Source: Chloroflexota bacterium
GTDB lineage: Bacteria; Vulcanimicrobiota; JAMCWD01
DNA: 64,000 nt
Direction: 5' to 3'
Assembly: GCA_023475345.1 (NCBI GenBank)
Contig: JAMCWD010000001.1
Coordinates: forward strand, 62,001-126,000
The stretch's first letter is position 1. Each line of letters opens with the position of its first letter. This document shows positions 43,739 through 52,777 of the stretch, piece after piece. Below the pieces are notes generated by a model. That model was not told the DNA's origin. It made no database searches and saw nothing but the letters and a program-made list of their open reading frames with translations. A program made the position numbers and the translations under genes.

Positions 43739-44281
43739 TTAATTTTCTCGAAGGCCGAAAATTTTTAAAAGATATTTTTCCAGGCCCCTTCTGGGAAAAA
43801 TATTTGAAGCCAGGCTGTCAGACCCCAAGGGCTTAACCAGGATCGTAAATATTCCCAGGCGTTTTGCACCGAAGATGTCTGTAAATATCTGATCCCCTAT
43901 CATGACGCAGGAGGAAGGCTGGGCATCGATCTTTTTCATTGCGGATTTAAAAGGCTTTGAAATGGGTTTCGGGCAGAAAAGCCCGGCGCAGACATAATCC
44001 GAGCCTAGAGTTTCAGCCATTTTGCGTACCCTGTTGCATCTTTTTTTCCCAACCATCGTATTGGAAACAAGGCATATTTTTTCTATAAATCCCCTGCCCA
44101 TATTTTTTTTAAGATGTTCCAGTATTTCAGGTTCTATAATATTTGAACCTACAAGGGCTATTGTATTATCGACATCGAGGAGGATGTTTTTCCTGCCCTG
44201 TTCTGCAAGCAATTGAAAATCTATATCCGGGACGCCGGAATGATAAAGATGCGGTTTTAAAGGGTGTGTCTTATTTTCCAT
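43739..44281 (-). CDS. yqeG: YqeG-family HAD-type phosphatase
   Basis: 180 residues. LLDVDNTI (D36, D38) is the HAD nucleophile motif. NTMVGKK and CVMIGDQIFTDIFGAKRLG give the later motifs. Length and order match YqeG, a conserved family of unclear substrate often near shikimate or translation genes. Here it is coupled by TGATG to a GT-C membrane protein, so a lipid or sugar phosphate is a possible substrate. Confidence 0.88.
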   Translation of the reverse strand: MENKTHPLKPHLYHSGVPDIDFQLLAEQGRKNILLDVDNTIALVGSNIIEPEILEHLKKNMGRGFIEKICLVSNTMVGKKRCNRVRKMAETLGSDYVCAGLFCPKPISKPFKSAMKKIDAQPSSCVMIGDQIFTDIFGAKRLGIFTILVKPLGSDSLASNIFPRRGLEKYLLKIFGLREN

Positions 44282-46287
44282 CAGTAAACCTGGTAAACTT
44301 CAAGATCCGGCGGATAAGATCTGGGAGCCCCGAAAAAATAAGTCAGGAAGGCCCTGATTGGAGGCAGTACTTCCCCCGGATAATAATCGAGATGGAGCAC
44401 GAGATACTTGAACTTTTTTTCTTTCAAATCGGCGGCGGCGCTTTTCAACTCTTTCGCGGGCGGCGCATACGCTACTTTTTCAAGTTGGAGATCAAATTTT
44501 TTCTCCAGGTTAAACATGTACAACGTCAACAGATTCTCATACACGTAAACCGGTATCGTTCCTTCAACCTTATTCGGTATCCCTTTCTGGTGATAAATCT
44601 GGTAATAGAAATACTCGCCCGGCAAAAGCATACCGGTCTGCCGTTGTATCGGAAAGTCGATAAGACCGTAAGGTTTTTTAATTGCCCCCTGCTCTTTATA
44701 GAAATTCGAGATCCTCGGCTTTGATAAAGAAAGCGGGAAAGGCAACGGGGATACGAGCATTAAATCGAGAAGGATGCCTGCAGTAATTAAAACCGCAACG
44801 GTATTCTGGATATAGCCCGGTTTCCCTCTCAATAGCTTCGCAAGCCCGAATGCTGCAAGCACAGCCAGGCACAGCATGAACATCATGAAAAACCTGTAGG
44901 GGATGGCTACTTCGGAAAAGAAAGGCAGCAATTTGAATAATGCAAGATAAAAAATATTTTTAAGCCTTATATCCGGGTGTGGTTGTATTAAGCACACGAA
45001 AGGCCCCAGGGATAAAAGAAAAAACGTTACCGAGCCTGCAAGGAAAACCCACATATACCTTCGCCTGTATTGAAATATTCCAATTATGCCCAGCGCCAGA
45101 GCGATTATTCCGGCGTATGAAACCTTTGTCAGGCGATCAACCGTTAAGCTGACGGTTGACCAGCCTTTTCCCGGCATTATATAGTCTATAACCTTGGAAA
45201 CATTGAACGGGTTATTGAGGTAAAATTGCAGGCTTTCTTCCGTGCGGTTTCTTATTACAAGGGCATCTGGACTGGAAAGGGACACCTTAAAGTAATAAGT
45301 TACGGGGAAAAGCAGGAGGAAGGAAACCGTTATCAGGATTACCGCTCTCTGTACCTGCGGCTGCTTTATAAAATCCAGGCCGCCTTCTTTTTTAAGGTAT
45401 AAAAACGCCAGCGGGTAAGCCAGCAGCCCCAGTAAATAATATATGATCTGCTGGGGCGGGTGGGTGATAACCCGGAGCAGCACCAGCAAATACAACGTAT
45501 GAGCGGCGGTCTCGATTACCTTGCGCACGGTAATTTTTTTCTCTGACAGGTTTTTGAGGAAAGACTTGATTAAAAAGTATAAAAGGAATATTACCGTAAA
45601 AAGGATATTGAAAATTCCGAAATACCAGCTTCCGAAAGTCGAGAGAAACAAGAAGAGTGCCGCAAGGACAGGGTTTAAAAGGCTGCGCTCCTTCATCGTC
45701 TTTATGAAATAAAGTATGTAAAGCGGCACCCAGCCTATATTGAGAACCTCTGTAACTCCGCTTTCTATCTGTGTCATCGTGAATGACGAGAAAGCAAAAA
45801 TCACGCCTGCAATAAAAGCCGCTACAACATTTTTCGATAAATACCTTGCCAGCAGGAACATCCCGACCCCGCCGAGGGTGAGATTGAAAAGAATCATAAG
45901 GTTGTAAGATGCTGTCAGGCCGAAAATAAATTGGAGCGGGATGGAAAGTATCGCTCCCAGCGAATCGATGAAAAATATCGCTCCCCCGTAAGGATAGTTG
46001 AGGAGTTCGGTCTTATTGGGGAAGGTGTGATAATTTATCAGGTTGTCTTTTATCCACCAGAAGCCCCATATATGTTTCCACATATCCCCGGCGAAGTCGC
46101 CTATGATAGTGCTCTTTAGATATAGGACGAGCGGGAAGGTAACGATGAGAGATAAAATAAAATAGTAGAAAATAACCCGCGGCAAACTGAAAGGGCCGGA
46201 AATTTTTTTCTCAGACCGAATTTCTTTCCTGCCCGGATTCTTTTTCGCTTTTTCACCGGCGGGGATATCTATTTTCTGGTTTTCCAT
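44281..46287 (-). CDS. Large GT-C-type membrane protein
   Basis: 668 residues. About a dozen membrane helices, beginning at VIFYYFILSLIVTFPLVLYL, with the luminal loop GDMWKHIWGFWW and YPYGGAIFF shortly after, as in GT-C glycosyltransferases of the YfhO/membrane type. The last 150 residues form a soluble domain. It is coupled to YqeG downstream and lies 3 bases after the B12-radical SAM gene. It is related in plan to the protein at 49721. Confidence 0.75.
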   Translation of the reverse strand: MENQKIDIPAGEKAKKNPGRKEIRSEKKISGPFSLPRVIFYYFILSLIVTFPLVLYLKSTIIGDFAGDMWKHIWGFWWIKDNLINYHTFPNKTELLNYPYGGAIFFIDSLGAILSIPLQFIFGLTASYNLMILFNLTLGGVGMFLLARYLSKNVVAAFIAGVIFAFSSFTMTQIESGVTEVLNIGWVPLYILYFIKTMKERSLLNPVLAALFLFLSTFGSWYFGIFNILFTVIFLLYFLIKSFLKNLSEKKITVRKVIETAAHTLYLLVLLRVITHPPQQIIYYLLGLLAYPLAFLYLKKEGGLDFIKQPQVQRAVILITVSFLLLFPVTYYFKVSLSSPDALVIRNRTEESLQFYLNNPFNVSKVIDYIMPGKGWSTVSLTVDRLTKVSYAGIIALALGIIGIFQYRRRYMWVFLAGSVTFFLLSLGPFVCLIQPHPDIRLKNIFYLALFKLLPFFSEVAIPYRFFMMFMLCLAVLAAFGLAKLLRGKPGYIQNTVAVLITAGILLDLMLVSPLPFPLSLSKPRISNFYKEQGAIKKPYGLIDFPIQRQTGMLLPGEYFYYQIYHQKGIPNKVEGTIPVYVYENLLTLYMFNLEKKFDLQLEKVAYAPPAKELKSAAADLKEKKFKYLVLHLDYYPGEVLPPIRAFLTYFFGAPRSYPPDLEVYQVY

Positions 46288-46290
46288 AAT

Positions 46291-47811
46291 TTATTGTGTT
46301 ATCCATGACCTGGGGTTTGCCCATCTTTTAAAGAACGCAGGAGACATTTCGCCCTTCAGCAGCATTTTTCCCGCAAACCACCCCATGTGAATGAAATTTG
46401 CCGCCTGTGCAAATACCTGGAGAGGCCAGGGATGTGCCCTCAGGAGTTTGTTCTTCGACAAAAAGTTTAAAAAACTTTTAGGGATGAAAGGCTTTGTCAT
46501 CAACACAAGCATGCAAATCCAGAATTTCTCGTCGGGAGGCCGGGGGTAATTGACATCGACTCTGTGCTGTTCGAAAGTTTTGGTAGCTGCGCCTTCGATA
46601 TCGTCCGGGGTTATTTTGCCCATATCCAGCAATTTCCGGGCCAGCACCGTATGGGGATAAACCGTCATTGAAAACAAATACAACGCGAAAGGCCTGGGAA
46701 ATTTCATCAAAAAGTTGAAAAGATATTCCCTGTCTTCATCCGTGGAGACCAGGTCATCTACAATAACCTGGTAGCGGGCGTCCAGCCCCAGCTTTTTAAA
46801 AAGGTTGACTGCATAAAGCGTTCTTTCTTCAGGGTCGTTTCTATCGTAAAGCGTGCGAGCTATTTTATGAGTATTCTGGATGCCCATGTAGATTATCTTC
46901 AGGCCCGCTTCGCGGAGTTTTTTGAAATATTCTTCGGATACCAGCTTGGATTCGGTAAAACATTCGAACGGGATGCCGATCTCTTCGGGATACCTCCGGC
47001 AGAATTCTTCCACCCATTCCGGTTCGTACGGGAAGACTTCGTCGTCAAATTTGATCTTCTTGAGGTTCGGGAAGATCCGCTTCGCCTCTTTAAGCTCATC
47101 GATGACGCTGTCCATGGAGCGGAGGCGGAAATAGTTGCCTTTGTCCTTATAGATTTCAGATTTAAAAACGCTGTTATAACAGAATGAACAACTGAAAGGG
47201 CAGCCGCGGGAGCACATCATCTGGTAGATCATTTGCTGGGGCATCGGGTCGCCTGTTTCTATCTTGTCTCCTTCGATGAAATATTTGTCGGGGGTTTCGT
47301 AATCGCGGTAAGGCAGGGAATCCAGGTCCTCGGTTACATTGCCTACCGGGTTCCTGATAATCTTCTCGTCTGTTTTAACCCATAGGTTCGGCATGTGTTC
47401 AGTAGGGCGGTTTGATTGTATATAATTTATCAGGGAAACGAAGGTTTCATCTCCTTCTCCCACGCATACGTAATCGGCCTCCCGGATACACTCTTCCGGG
47501 CAGAGGATGGCGTGTGTTCCTCCCCACAGGACGGGGATATCCAGGTTATTTTTTATATGCTCTGTAATCTCGGCGGCCACCCTGTTGTATGGGGACGAGC
47601 GGAGGGAAATGCCGACAAGTTTGACGTCATTATCCTTGAGAAGCCTGATGAGATTGTTTTTTTCTATATCGACGGGCGGGGTGAAGCTGTTATTCCGCCA
47701 GTCTTTGAAATAAATTTCCAGCACCCGGTGGCCCTGCTTCCTGGCGATGGCGGCCAGCAGGCGGACGGCGTTATTTTCGCGGTCATATAAAGAGATAAGA
47801 GCGGTATTCAT
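46291..47811 (-). CDS. B12-binding-domain radical SAM protein
   Basis: 506 residues from ATG at 47811. The N-terminal part (SLRSSPYNRVAAEI, VLWGGTHAILCPEE, VCVGEGDE) is the cobalamin-binding-like domain. SRGCPFSCSFCYNSV carries the cluster cysteines, near residue 220. YMGIQNTHKIA and QVIVDDLVS belong to the barrel. The mRNA leader is very short (about 7 bases). It is the first gene of an operon with a GT-C protein and YqeG, so it may act on an envelope lipid or sugar. Confidence 0.9.
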   Translation of the reverse strand: MNTALISLYDRENNAVRLLAAIARKQGHRVLEIYFKDWRNNSFTPPVDIEKNNLIRLLKDNDVKLVGISLRSSPYNRVAAEITEHIKNNLDIPVLWGGTHAILCPEECIREADYVCVGEGDETFVSLINYIQSNRPTEHMPNLWVKTDEKIIRNPVGNVTEDLDSLPYRDYETPDKYFIEGDKIETGDPMPQQMIYQMMCSRGCPFSCSFCYNSVFKSEIYKDKGNYFRLRSMDSVIDELKEAKRIFPNLKKIKFDDEVFPYEPEWVEEFCRRYPEEIGIPFECFTESKLVSEEYFKKLREAGLKIIYMGIQNTHKIARTLYDRNDPEERTLYAVNLFKKLGLDARYQVIVDDLVSTDEDREYLFNFLMKFPRPFALYLFSMTVYPHTVLARKLLDMGKITPDDIEGAATKTFEQHRVDVNYPRPPDEKFWICMLVLMTKPFIPKSFLNFLSKNKLLRAHPWPLQVFAQAANFIHMGWFAGKMLLKGEMSPAFFKRWANPRSWITQ

Positions 47812-47824
47812 ATCTTACCGGCAT

Positions 47825-47854
47825 ATTTTAGCAAAAAAGGGGGAGATAACGCAA
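47825..47854 (-). promoter_or_regulatory. Sigma70-like promoter of the B12-radical SAM/GT-C/YqeG operon
   Basis: On the minus strand TTGCGT (47854-47849), 18-base spacer, TAAAAT (47830-47825). The start near 47818 leaves only about 7 bases before the ATG at 47811. Confidence 0.55.
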
Positions 47855-47875
47855 AGTAATTTTGCCAGGGAGATT

Positions 47876-49693
47876 TCATTTCGTAACACCCGGCGAGTCT
47901 TCAGATTTTCTGTAATCCTGCTCCACAGGGTAACGATACAGGTAATTCATAAAAGTAACGCCCCTATAGCGGGTTTTTATTTCCTTAACGATGACGGGGG
48001 GCTTGCCTGTTTTTTTGGCTATCAGGCTTTCGAACAGTTCTTTCTTTTCCAGGTTCTTCCCTGGCACAACGAGGATCATGTAATCCCATCCGGCCAGGTC
48101 TTCCTGTTGTATTTCCTGGCTGAAGCTGAAAATCAGGCTGAGGCTGAAATAATCTTTAATATCCGCCAGGTACCTCATATACGGAGGGTCGAGCGGGCTT
48201 TCGAAGGGGCGCTTGACGAGGAGCCTTACGGTATCGATGTTTATGGCAATAGGGTTATCTTTCCGGATCGCCTCCAGAAGATCTTTTTCAAGCGGGAAGT
48301 CGGAGTTTTCAGGATAAGGCTCGACCCGGAAATTCTGAGGCAAAGGAGCCGTGGCAGCCGGGATCTTCGGGCATGTTTGAGGCGATTTATATTGCCAGAA
48401 CCAGCCGGTTGACTGCCATAAAAACAAAATTACAACAAGGGTAAAAATGGCGATCCTGAAGCCGTATTTCAGGCGGGTCATCCAGAAAGTTGAAATCAGG
48501 ATCACCGCGGGCAGGGCAGGGATGATGTAATGCGGGTGTTTTATGGCCGCAAGAACCGAAAGGAAGAATACCCCGCCGGTAATTGAAAGAATCAGAGATA
48601 TTATTTCGTTTCGTTTGTCTTTATATCCCGGCATAAAAGATATGATTATGCCCGAACATAAGAAAACCAGGGCCAGCGGAAAGAAGCGGTTTAATTCGCT
48701 CAAGTAATACCATATCATGTTCGGGAGATCCGTCCCGGCGATGTTTGCGCCGGTCATCATATTTGTTGCAAGCTTGGCCTTGAATTCGCCCAGGTTCACC
48801 GCGTAATGGGGGAGGCCCAATAAAACCGCCGCCAGGGAAGCATAGAAGAGGTTGAACTTTTGTTTCAAAGAGCCGGAAAACTTTAATTTTTTTTCCAGCA
48901 GGTATGCGCCCAGGGCTATTCCCGCCATAAATACGATCCAGATTATAAGAACGGTGAACAGATGATCCATAATAAACCTGTCGCCCATTAACCGTGCGGC
49001 AAGAACAATAAGGGCAAGCGCCAGGAAGCCCCCGGCGGTTATTGCAGTACGCCGGGCGTAATCTTTGTTTTTTCCTTCGCCTGTTATCCATATATTTATG
49101 ATCCAGAATATGAACGGGAAGATCAGAAAAAATAAAAATGAAAATTTTGATAATGCCGCAAGACCTGCAAAAACCCCGCATAGAATGGAATCTTTTCTGT
49201 TTCTGAAACCCTCCGAACGGAAATAAAATAAAAAACAAAGAGCCAGGAATGCGGTGAGAGGGGCTTCATGGCGAAAGGTGATGCCGTTTATGAACCATTC
49301 GGGCGAAGATATGGCAAGCAATACGGAGATCCAGGCAAGCCACCTGCCGCCCAGCGATAACCCTATCCCGTAAACGGCAAGGATGAGCAGGAGGGAGAAA
49401 ATCGTTACCGATAAGCTTGCGACTTTTTCCGATGGGCTGAAAATGCTGTAAGCGATAGTGCCGGTTATGTATAAAAGCGGCGGGTATTCTCTCGGCCTGC
49501 GCTCCAGAACCGATTTGAGAGGGTATCCTTCGGTTATTGCGTTGTAATAGTTGTGTACCTTGCCGAGGTGTATGTCCATATCGGCCGGGAGGAAAGAAGT
49601 GTTTCTGCCCAGCCAGTAAGCCTGGATTCCCGTTACGAAGCAAAAAACCAGGACAAGCAAGATGCCGTCAATAATTAATGTCTTCCGCTTCAT
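47876..49693 (-). CDS. GT-C membrane glycosyltransferase (GT39/ArnT-like)
   Basis: About 605 residues from ATG at 49693 (a TTG two codons earlier is possible). Multiple helices; PADMDIHLGKVHNYY and RPREYPPLLY are the GT39-type luminal region with the catalytic acidic residue likely in the first loop. IDIDTVRLLV and LAGWDYMILVVPG belong to a soluble C-terminal part. It shares the ArnT-like plan with the proteins at 36310 and 52778. It is the third gene from the start at 52582. Confidence 0.82.
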   Translation of the reverse strand: MKRKTLIIDGILLVLVFCFVTGIQAYWLGRNTSFLPADMDIHLGKVHNYYNAITEGYPLKSVLERRPREYPPLLYITGTIAYSIFSPSEKVASLSVTIFSLLLILAVYGIGLSLGGRWLAWISVLLAISSPEWFINGITFRHEAPLTAFLALCFLFYFRSEGFRNRKDSILCGVFAGLAALSKFSFLFFLIFPFIFWIINIWITGEGKNKDYARRTAITAGGFLALALIVLAARLMGDRFIMDHLFTVLIIWIVFMAGIALGAYLLEKKLKFSGSLKQKFNLFYASLAAVLLGLPHYAVNLGEFKAKLATNMMTGANIAGTDLPNMIWYYLSELNRFFPLALVFLCSGIIISFMPGYKDKRNEIISLILSITGGVFFLSVLAAIKHPHYIIPALPAVILISTFWMTRLKYGFRIAIFTLVVILFLWQSTGWFWQYKSPQTCPKIPAATAPLPQNFRVEPYPENSDFPLEKDLLEAIRKDNPIAINIDTVRLLVKRPFESPLDPPYMRYLADIKDYFSLSLIFSFSQEIQQEDLAGWDYMILVVPGKNLEKKELFESLIAKKTGKPPVIVKEIKTRYRGVTFMNYLYRYPVEQDYRKSEDSPGVTK

Positions 49694-49720
49694 AGTCAAT
49701 TCATTTTTCCTGCATGGAAT

Positions 49721-51637
49721 TTATTCTCGCCCTCTCAGCCGGAAGACGAGCATTTCCATGCGTTTATAGCCGCCACCCGGCTCCTGTTCCGATTTTATGG
49801 ATGCTCCGAGCAATTTTTCAATTTTTTCTTTTGCCGATTTGAAGCGCCCGAAGCCTTTTTTCGAATCCGCCCTGACATACTCCAGTTCATGGAGTACCAG
49901 GTATTTATAACCGCTTTTATAAACCGCCGAAATGTCTTCAGGGGGCACCTGCACGTCTTTGACGGTTTTGGGATCGCGTCCCGGGTCAATCGACTCCAGT
50001 AATTCGATGAATTTATTGTCAGGTGTTATCAATACAGGGAGGGTGGAAAGGTGTTTTGCATTCCCTTTGGGGAAATTTCCCGGAAGAGGGATCTCCGCCC
50101 AGCCCCGCAATACCCTCTGGTTATGGAATATTTGGTAGAAATTCCCCATATCGCCCATGCCCAGCGGGATTTCGACGACGCCCGCCCCGGATTCATTGGC
50201 AAGATCCGTATAGAATTGGGGTATTTCAAGACGCGTTACGGGGAGAGGGGTCCTGTGCGTTACGGCCATGTAGCCGAAAAATATCCCCAGGAAAAGCGCC
50301 CCTATGATAAGCGATACTATGATTCTTGCCCTGCCTTTTAAAATGCCGAAGAGGTAAGAAAGGTTATAAGAAAGCAAAACGCCCATACAAAGGCCCACCA
50401 TCGAGATTATTCTGCAGGGGGAGAACAGCCTTGAAAATATCGGCACGTATTTGAAAAACAGGATATATGGCAGCGCGATGCCCTGACCCCCGGCCAGGCG
50501 CACGGGCTGACCCATGTAGCCTATTTTCAGGTAAGGGCCTAAAGATAAAACATAGAAAAACAAGAAAGCTGCCAGCCAGAAGATCCACATCGGCGGACGC
50601 TTTTTCTGCCTGAGATAAAAAGGGATCAGCGCAAGCAGCGTAACCAGGAAATGGATGCTGTACCTGGGCACCGTCCGAAAGAGATAATCTGCGGACGGGG
50701 AGTCGTCCAGGAACCTCCGGAACGATCTCTTAAGCGCCGAGATCCCTGCATGGCCTATTTTACCTTCGGCCTCCGACAGGGAAGGGAAACTTTCAAGCCA
50801 GGTAACTTCGGGGAGCGGGTTTCTGGCAAGAGCAAGCTTCAGGTAAGGGGTGGTAAAAGGCAGGCTGACGACCAGCGCGAAAAGCGCACAGATTAAAAGC
50901 CGCTTGCCGTAATTCAGGTTTAAAAGATGCCGCTCTGTTGTAAATAAGATATAAATCAGATATATGACGACCCAGAATAATAAAAACATCCCGTAATACC
51001 AGTAAATGACCGCAGTGATGCCGAGAGAGAGTCCCGCGGCCAGCGTGATGCCGAGGCGGTCGTCTTTCAGCATTTTTAAAAAATAAAGCACGAAAACAGG
51101 AATCGAGAATACGAGCGCCTGCCTTACCCTGCCTGTCGAGATTTCCGAGAGCACGTAAGGGTTGAACGCAAAAAAAGTCCCGGCAAGAAAAGAGGCAAAT
51201 TCATTTTTCGACAGATACCTGAAAAGCAGGTATCCGCAGACACCGTTTGCCGCAAGGACAAGTATTATCTTCAGGTTATATCCTGAAGCAGGGCCGAACA
51301 GCCACTCCAGGGGCCACGATATGAAAGTCAGATCGAACATGTTCCCGGCCTCTGGAAGGTGGCTTACGGAAAATAATACATATAACCAGAAATTAATGCT
51401 CCCGCTGTCATGCCATGCGGATGAAAGCACCTGTTTCATCCACCAGTAGCGCCAGAGCCAGCCCTGGAGTTCGCCTTCGCCGATGTAGGCGCTTGAAAAA
51501 TTGCCCAGCGCCGGGCGGTTTATCAATAAAGCGATAATAAGATACCCGATGCCTGCCGTAACCGGTAGGATAAGGTTGTAATAAAGCATAAAATGGCGCC
51601 GCTGGAATTTTTCCCACATCCGGGTAATCATGATCAT
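49721..51637 (-). CDS. Large GT-C-type membrane protein
   Basis: 638 residues. About a dozen helices, with the first at NLILPVTAGIGYLIIALLI and the loop GWLWRYWWMK, similar to GDMWKHIWGFWW in the protein at 44281, suggesting related enzymes. The start is uncertain: three in-frame ATGs lie within 20 bases, and none has a strong ribosome site. It is followed by the GT39-like gene after 27 bases. Donor and acceptor unknown. Confidence 0.75.
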   Translation of the reverse strand: MIMITRMWEKFQRRHFMLYYNLILPVTAGIGYLIIALLINRPALGNFSSAYIGEGELQGWLWRYWWMKQVLSSAWHDSGSINFWLYVLFSVSHLPEAGNMFDLTFISWPLEWLFGPASGYNLKIILVLAANGVCGYLLFRYLSKNEFASFLAGTFFAFNPYVLSEISTGRVRQALVFSIPVFVLYFLKMLKDDRLGITLAAGLSLGITAVIYWYYGMFLLFWVVIYLIYILFTTERHLLNLNYGKRLLICALFALVVSLPFTTPYLKLALARNPLPEVTWLESFPSLSEAEGKIGHAGISALKRSFRRFLDDSPSADYLFRTVPRYSIHFLVTLLALIPFYLRQKKRPPMWIFWLAAFLFFYVLSLGPYLKIGYMGQPVRLAGGQGIALPYILFFKYVPIFSRLFSPCRIISMVGLCMGVLLSYNLSYLFGILKGRARIIVSLIIGALFLGIFFGYMAVTHRTPLPVTRLEIPQFYTDLANESGAGVVEIPLGMGDMGNFYQIFHNQRVLRGWAEIPLPGNFPKGNAKHLSTLPVLITPDNKFIELLESIDPGRDPKTVKDVQVPPEDISAVYKSGYKYLVLHELEYVRADSKKGFGRFKSAKEKIEKLLGASIKSEQEPGGGYKRMEMLVFRLRGRE

Positions 51638-51673
51638 GGTAATTTCAGCATAGATGTGCTTCTTCCTTTTCAG

Positions 51674-52582
51674 TTACTTACCGGGGCCGGTTTTGTCCTT
51701 CCGGGCTTTTTTCGCCTGCTTTATTATGCTGACGGTTTCATCGACAAGGTCGGGGGAACAATACGGAAGCTGATCCTCCAGGGTTTTCAGGACGAGGTCG
51801 TGATCCGCAACGTTCGATATTAAAGACATGCGTATGGCATCATCCTGTATATCGTTGTCGGGATCAAGCGCCGATAATATCCTGATAATACAACCGGTAT
51901 CCCCTGTGGCATAAAACCATCCCCAGAGTGTATCGATAACAGTAACATCGACAAAAGGCAGTTCCGTTACCGGCGGGGCGGGGGTTTCCATCCTGGCTAT
52001 GAGATCGGCTTTGTCGGGACTGTCGGGGAGTGTATCGGTAAGCATTTTCAGGCCGCCGGAACATTCGGGACTCCCGGCCAGCCACAAAGAAAAGCAGATG
52101 AAAATTTTCTCATCGGGGGTAAGGCATTTTAAAGGCTCGCCCCATCCTTCCAATCTTTCGGGATACCGGTGAAAAATACCGGCGATAAGCCCCGAGACCG
52201 TCGGCCCGAAATCCTCCGCTTCATGGAGCCGTAGCCGGAAAATGAACTTGATTGCATCGACGAGATGGTCGGGGTCCGGGTGTAAGTAAAAGAATTCGGC
52301 CCAGTCCTGGAACTGCTGGACGGATTGAAAATAATTGTCCTGGTCCTCGTTTTTTATTTGATCGGCAGGCGGGTTTCCGGCAGGCGCCGTCAATATGTTG
52401 TCCGGCGATACCGATGTTCCTTCTGTCGGGGAAAATGACGGGGACGGGCATAAAACCGGCTTTTTGAGCGGCGGCCTGGAAACAGATTCCGTGCTCAGAG
52501 GATTTTTGCTTTCCTCTGCGTCTATAACGCCGGGAAAAAGGATACACGTCAAAAAAACCAGGATAAAAAATAATTTTTTCAA
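51674..52582 (-). CDS. Secreted protein of unknown function
   Basis: 302 residues from TTG (GGGGAG six bases upstream). Signal peptide (KKLFFILVFLTCILFPGVIDA). A Pro/Ser-rich linker (about 30-75) is followed by a helical domain with several Trp and Cys. No family recognised. It is the first gene before two GT-C genes. Confidence 0.7.
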   Translation of the reverse strand: MKKLFFILVFLTCILFPGVIDAEESKNPLSTESVSRPPLKKPVLCPSPSFSPTEGTSVSPDNILTAPAGNPPADQIKNEDQDNYFQSVQQFQDWAEFFYLHPDPDHLVDAIKFIFRLRLHEAEDFGPTVSGLIAGIFHRYPERLEGWGEPLKCLTPDEKIFICFSLWLAGSPECSGGLKMLTDTLPDSPDKADLIARMETPAPPVTELPFVDVTVIDTLWGWFYATGDTGCIIRILSALDPDNDIQDDAIRMSLISNVADHDLVLKTLEDQLPYCSPDLVDETVSIIKQAKKARKDKTGPGK

Positions 52583-52612
52583 GGTAAACTCCCCGGTAAA
52601 TATACTATAAAA

Positions 52613-52626
52613 TTCGTTTTAACGAA
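52613..52626. promoter_or_regulatory. Possible operator palindrome upstream of the secreted protein gene
   Basis: TTCGTT (52613-52618) and AACGAA (52621-52626) form an inverted repeat with a two-base gap, about 35 bases before the start codon, next to a weak TATATT-like box. A binding site is possible but unproven. Confidence 0.35.
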
Positions 52627-52719
52627 AAGATTACCTTGTTATTATGAGAGGGAAACAAATTTCAGGCGGCAGCAATTATTCAAACCTGCCATAACAGGTC
52701 TGTTTATGATATGATCTAG

Positions 52720-52774
52720 AAACTAGAGACTAGAGACTGGAAACTAGAAACCGTGGTACCTGGTTTCCAGTCTC
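52720..52774. repeat. Seven-base tandem repeat with a 12-base inverted arm
   Basis: Four consecutive units of ARACTRG occur at 52720-52726, 52727-52733, 52734-52740 and 52741-52747 (AAACTAG, AGACTAG, AGACTGG, AAACTAG), followed by a partial AAAC. Inside, GAGACTGGAAAC (52733-52744) is the exact reverse complement of GTTTCCAGTCTC (52763-52774), so a hairpin can form. It lies in the 195-base gap before the GT-C/TPR operon. Confidence 0.75.
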
Positions 52775-52777
52775 CAG

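Noticed and set aside
52720..52774. CRISPR-like array
   Set aside because: The unit is only seven bases, with no spacers and no cas genes.
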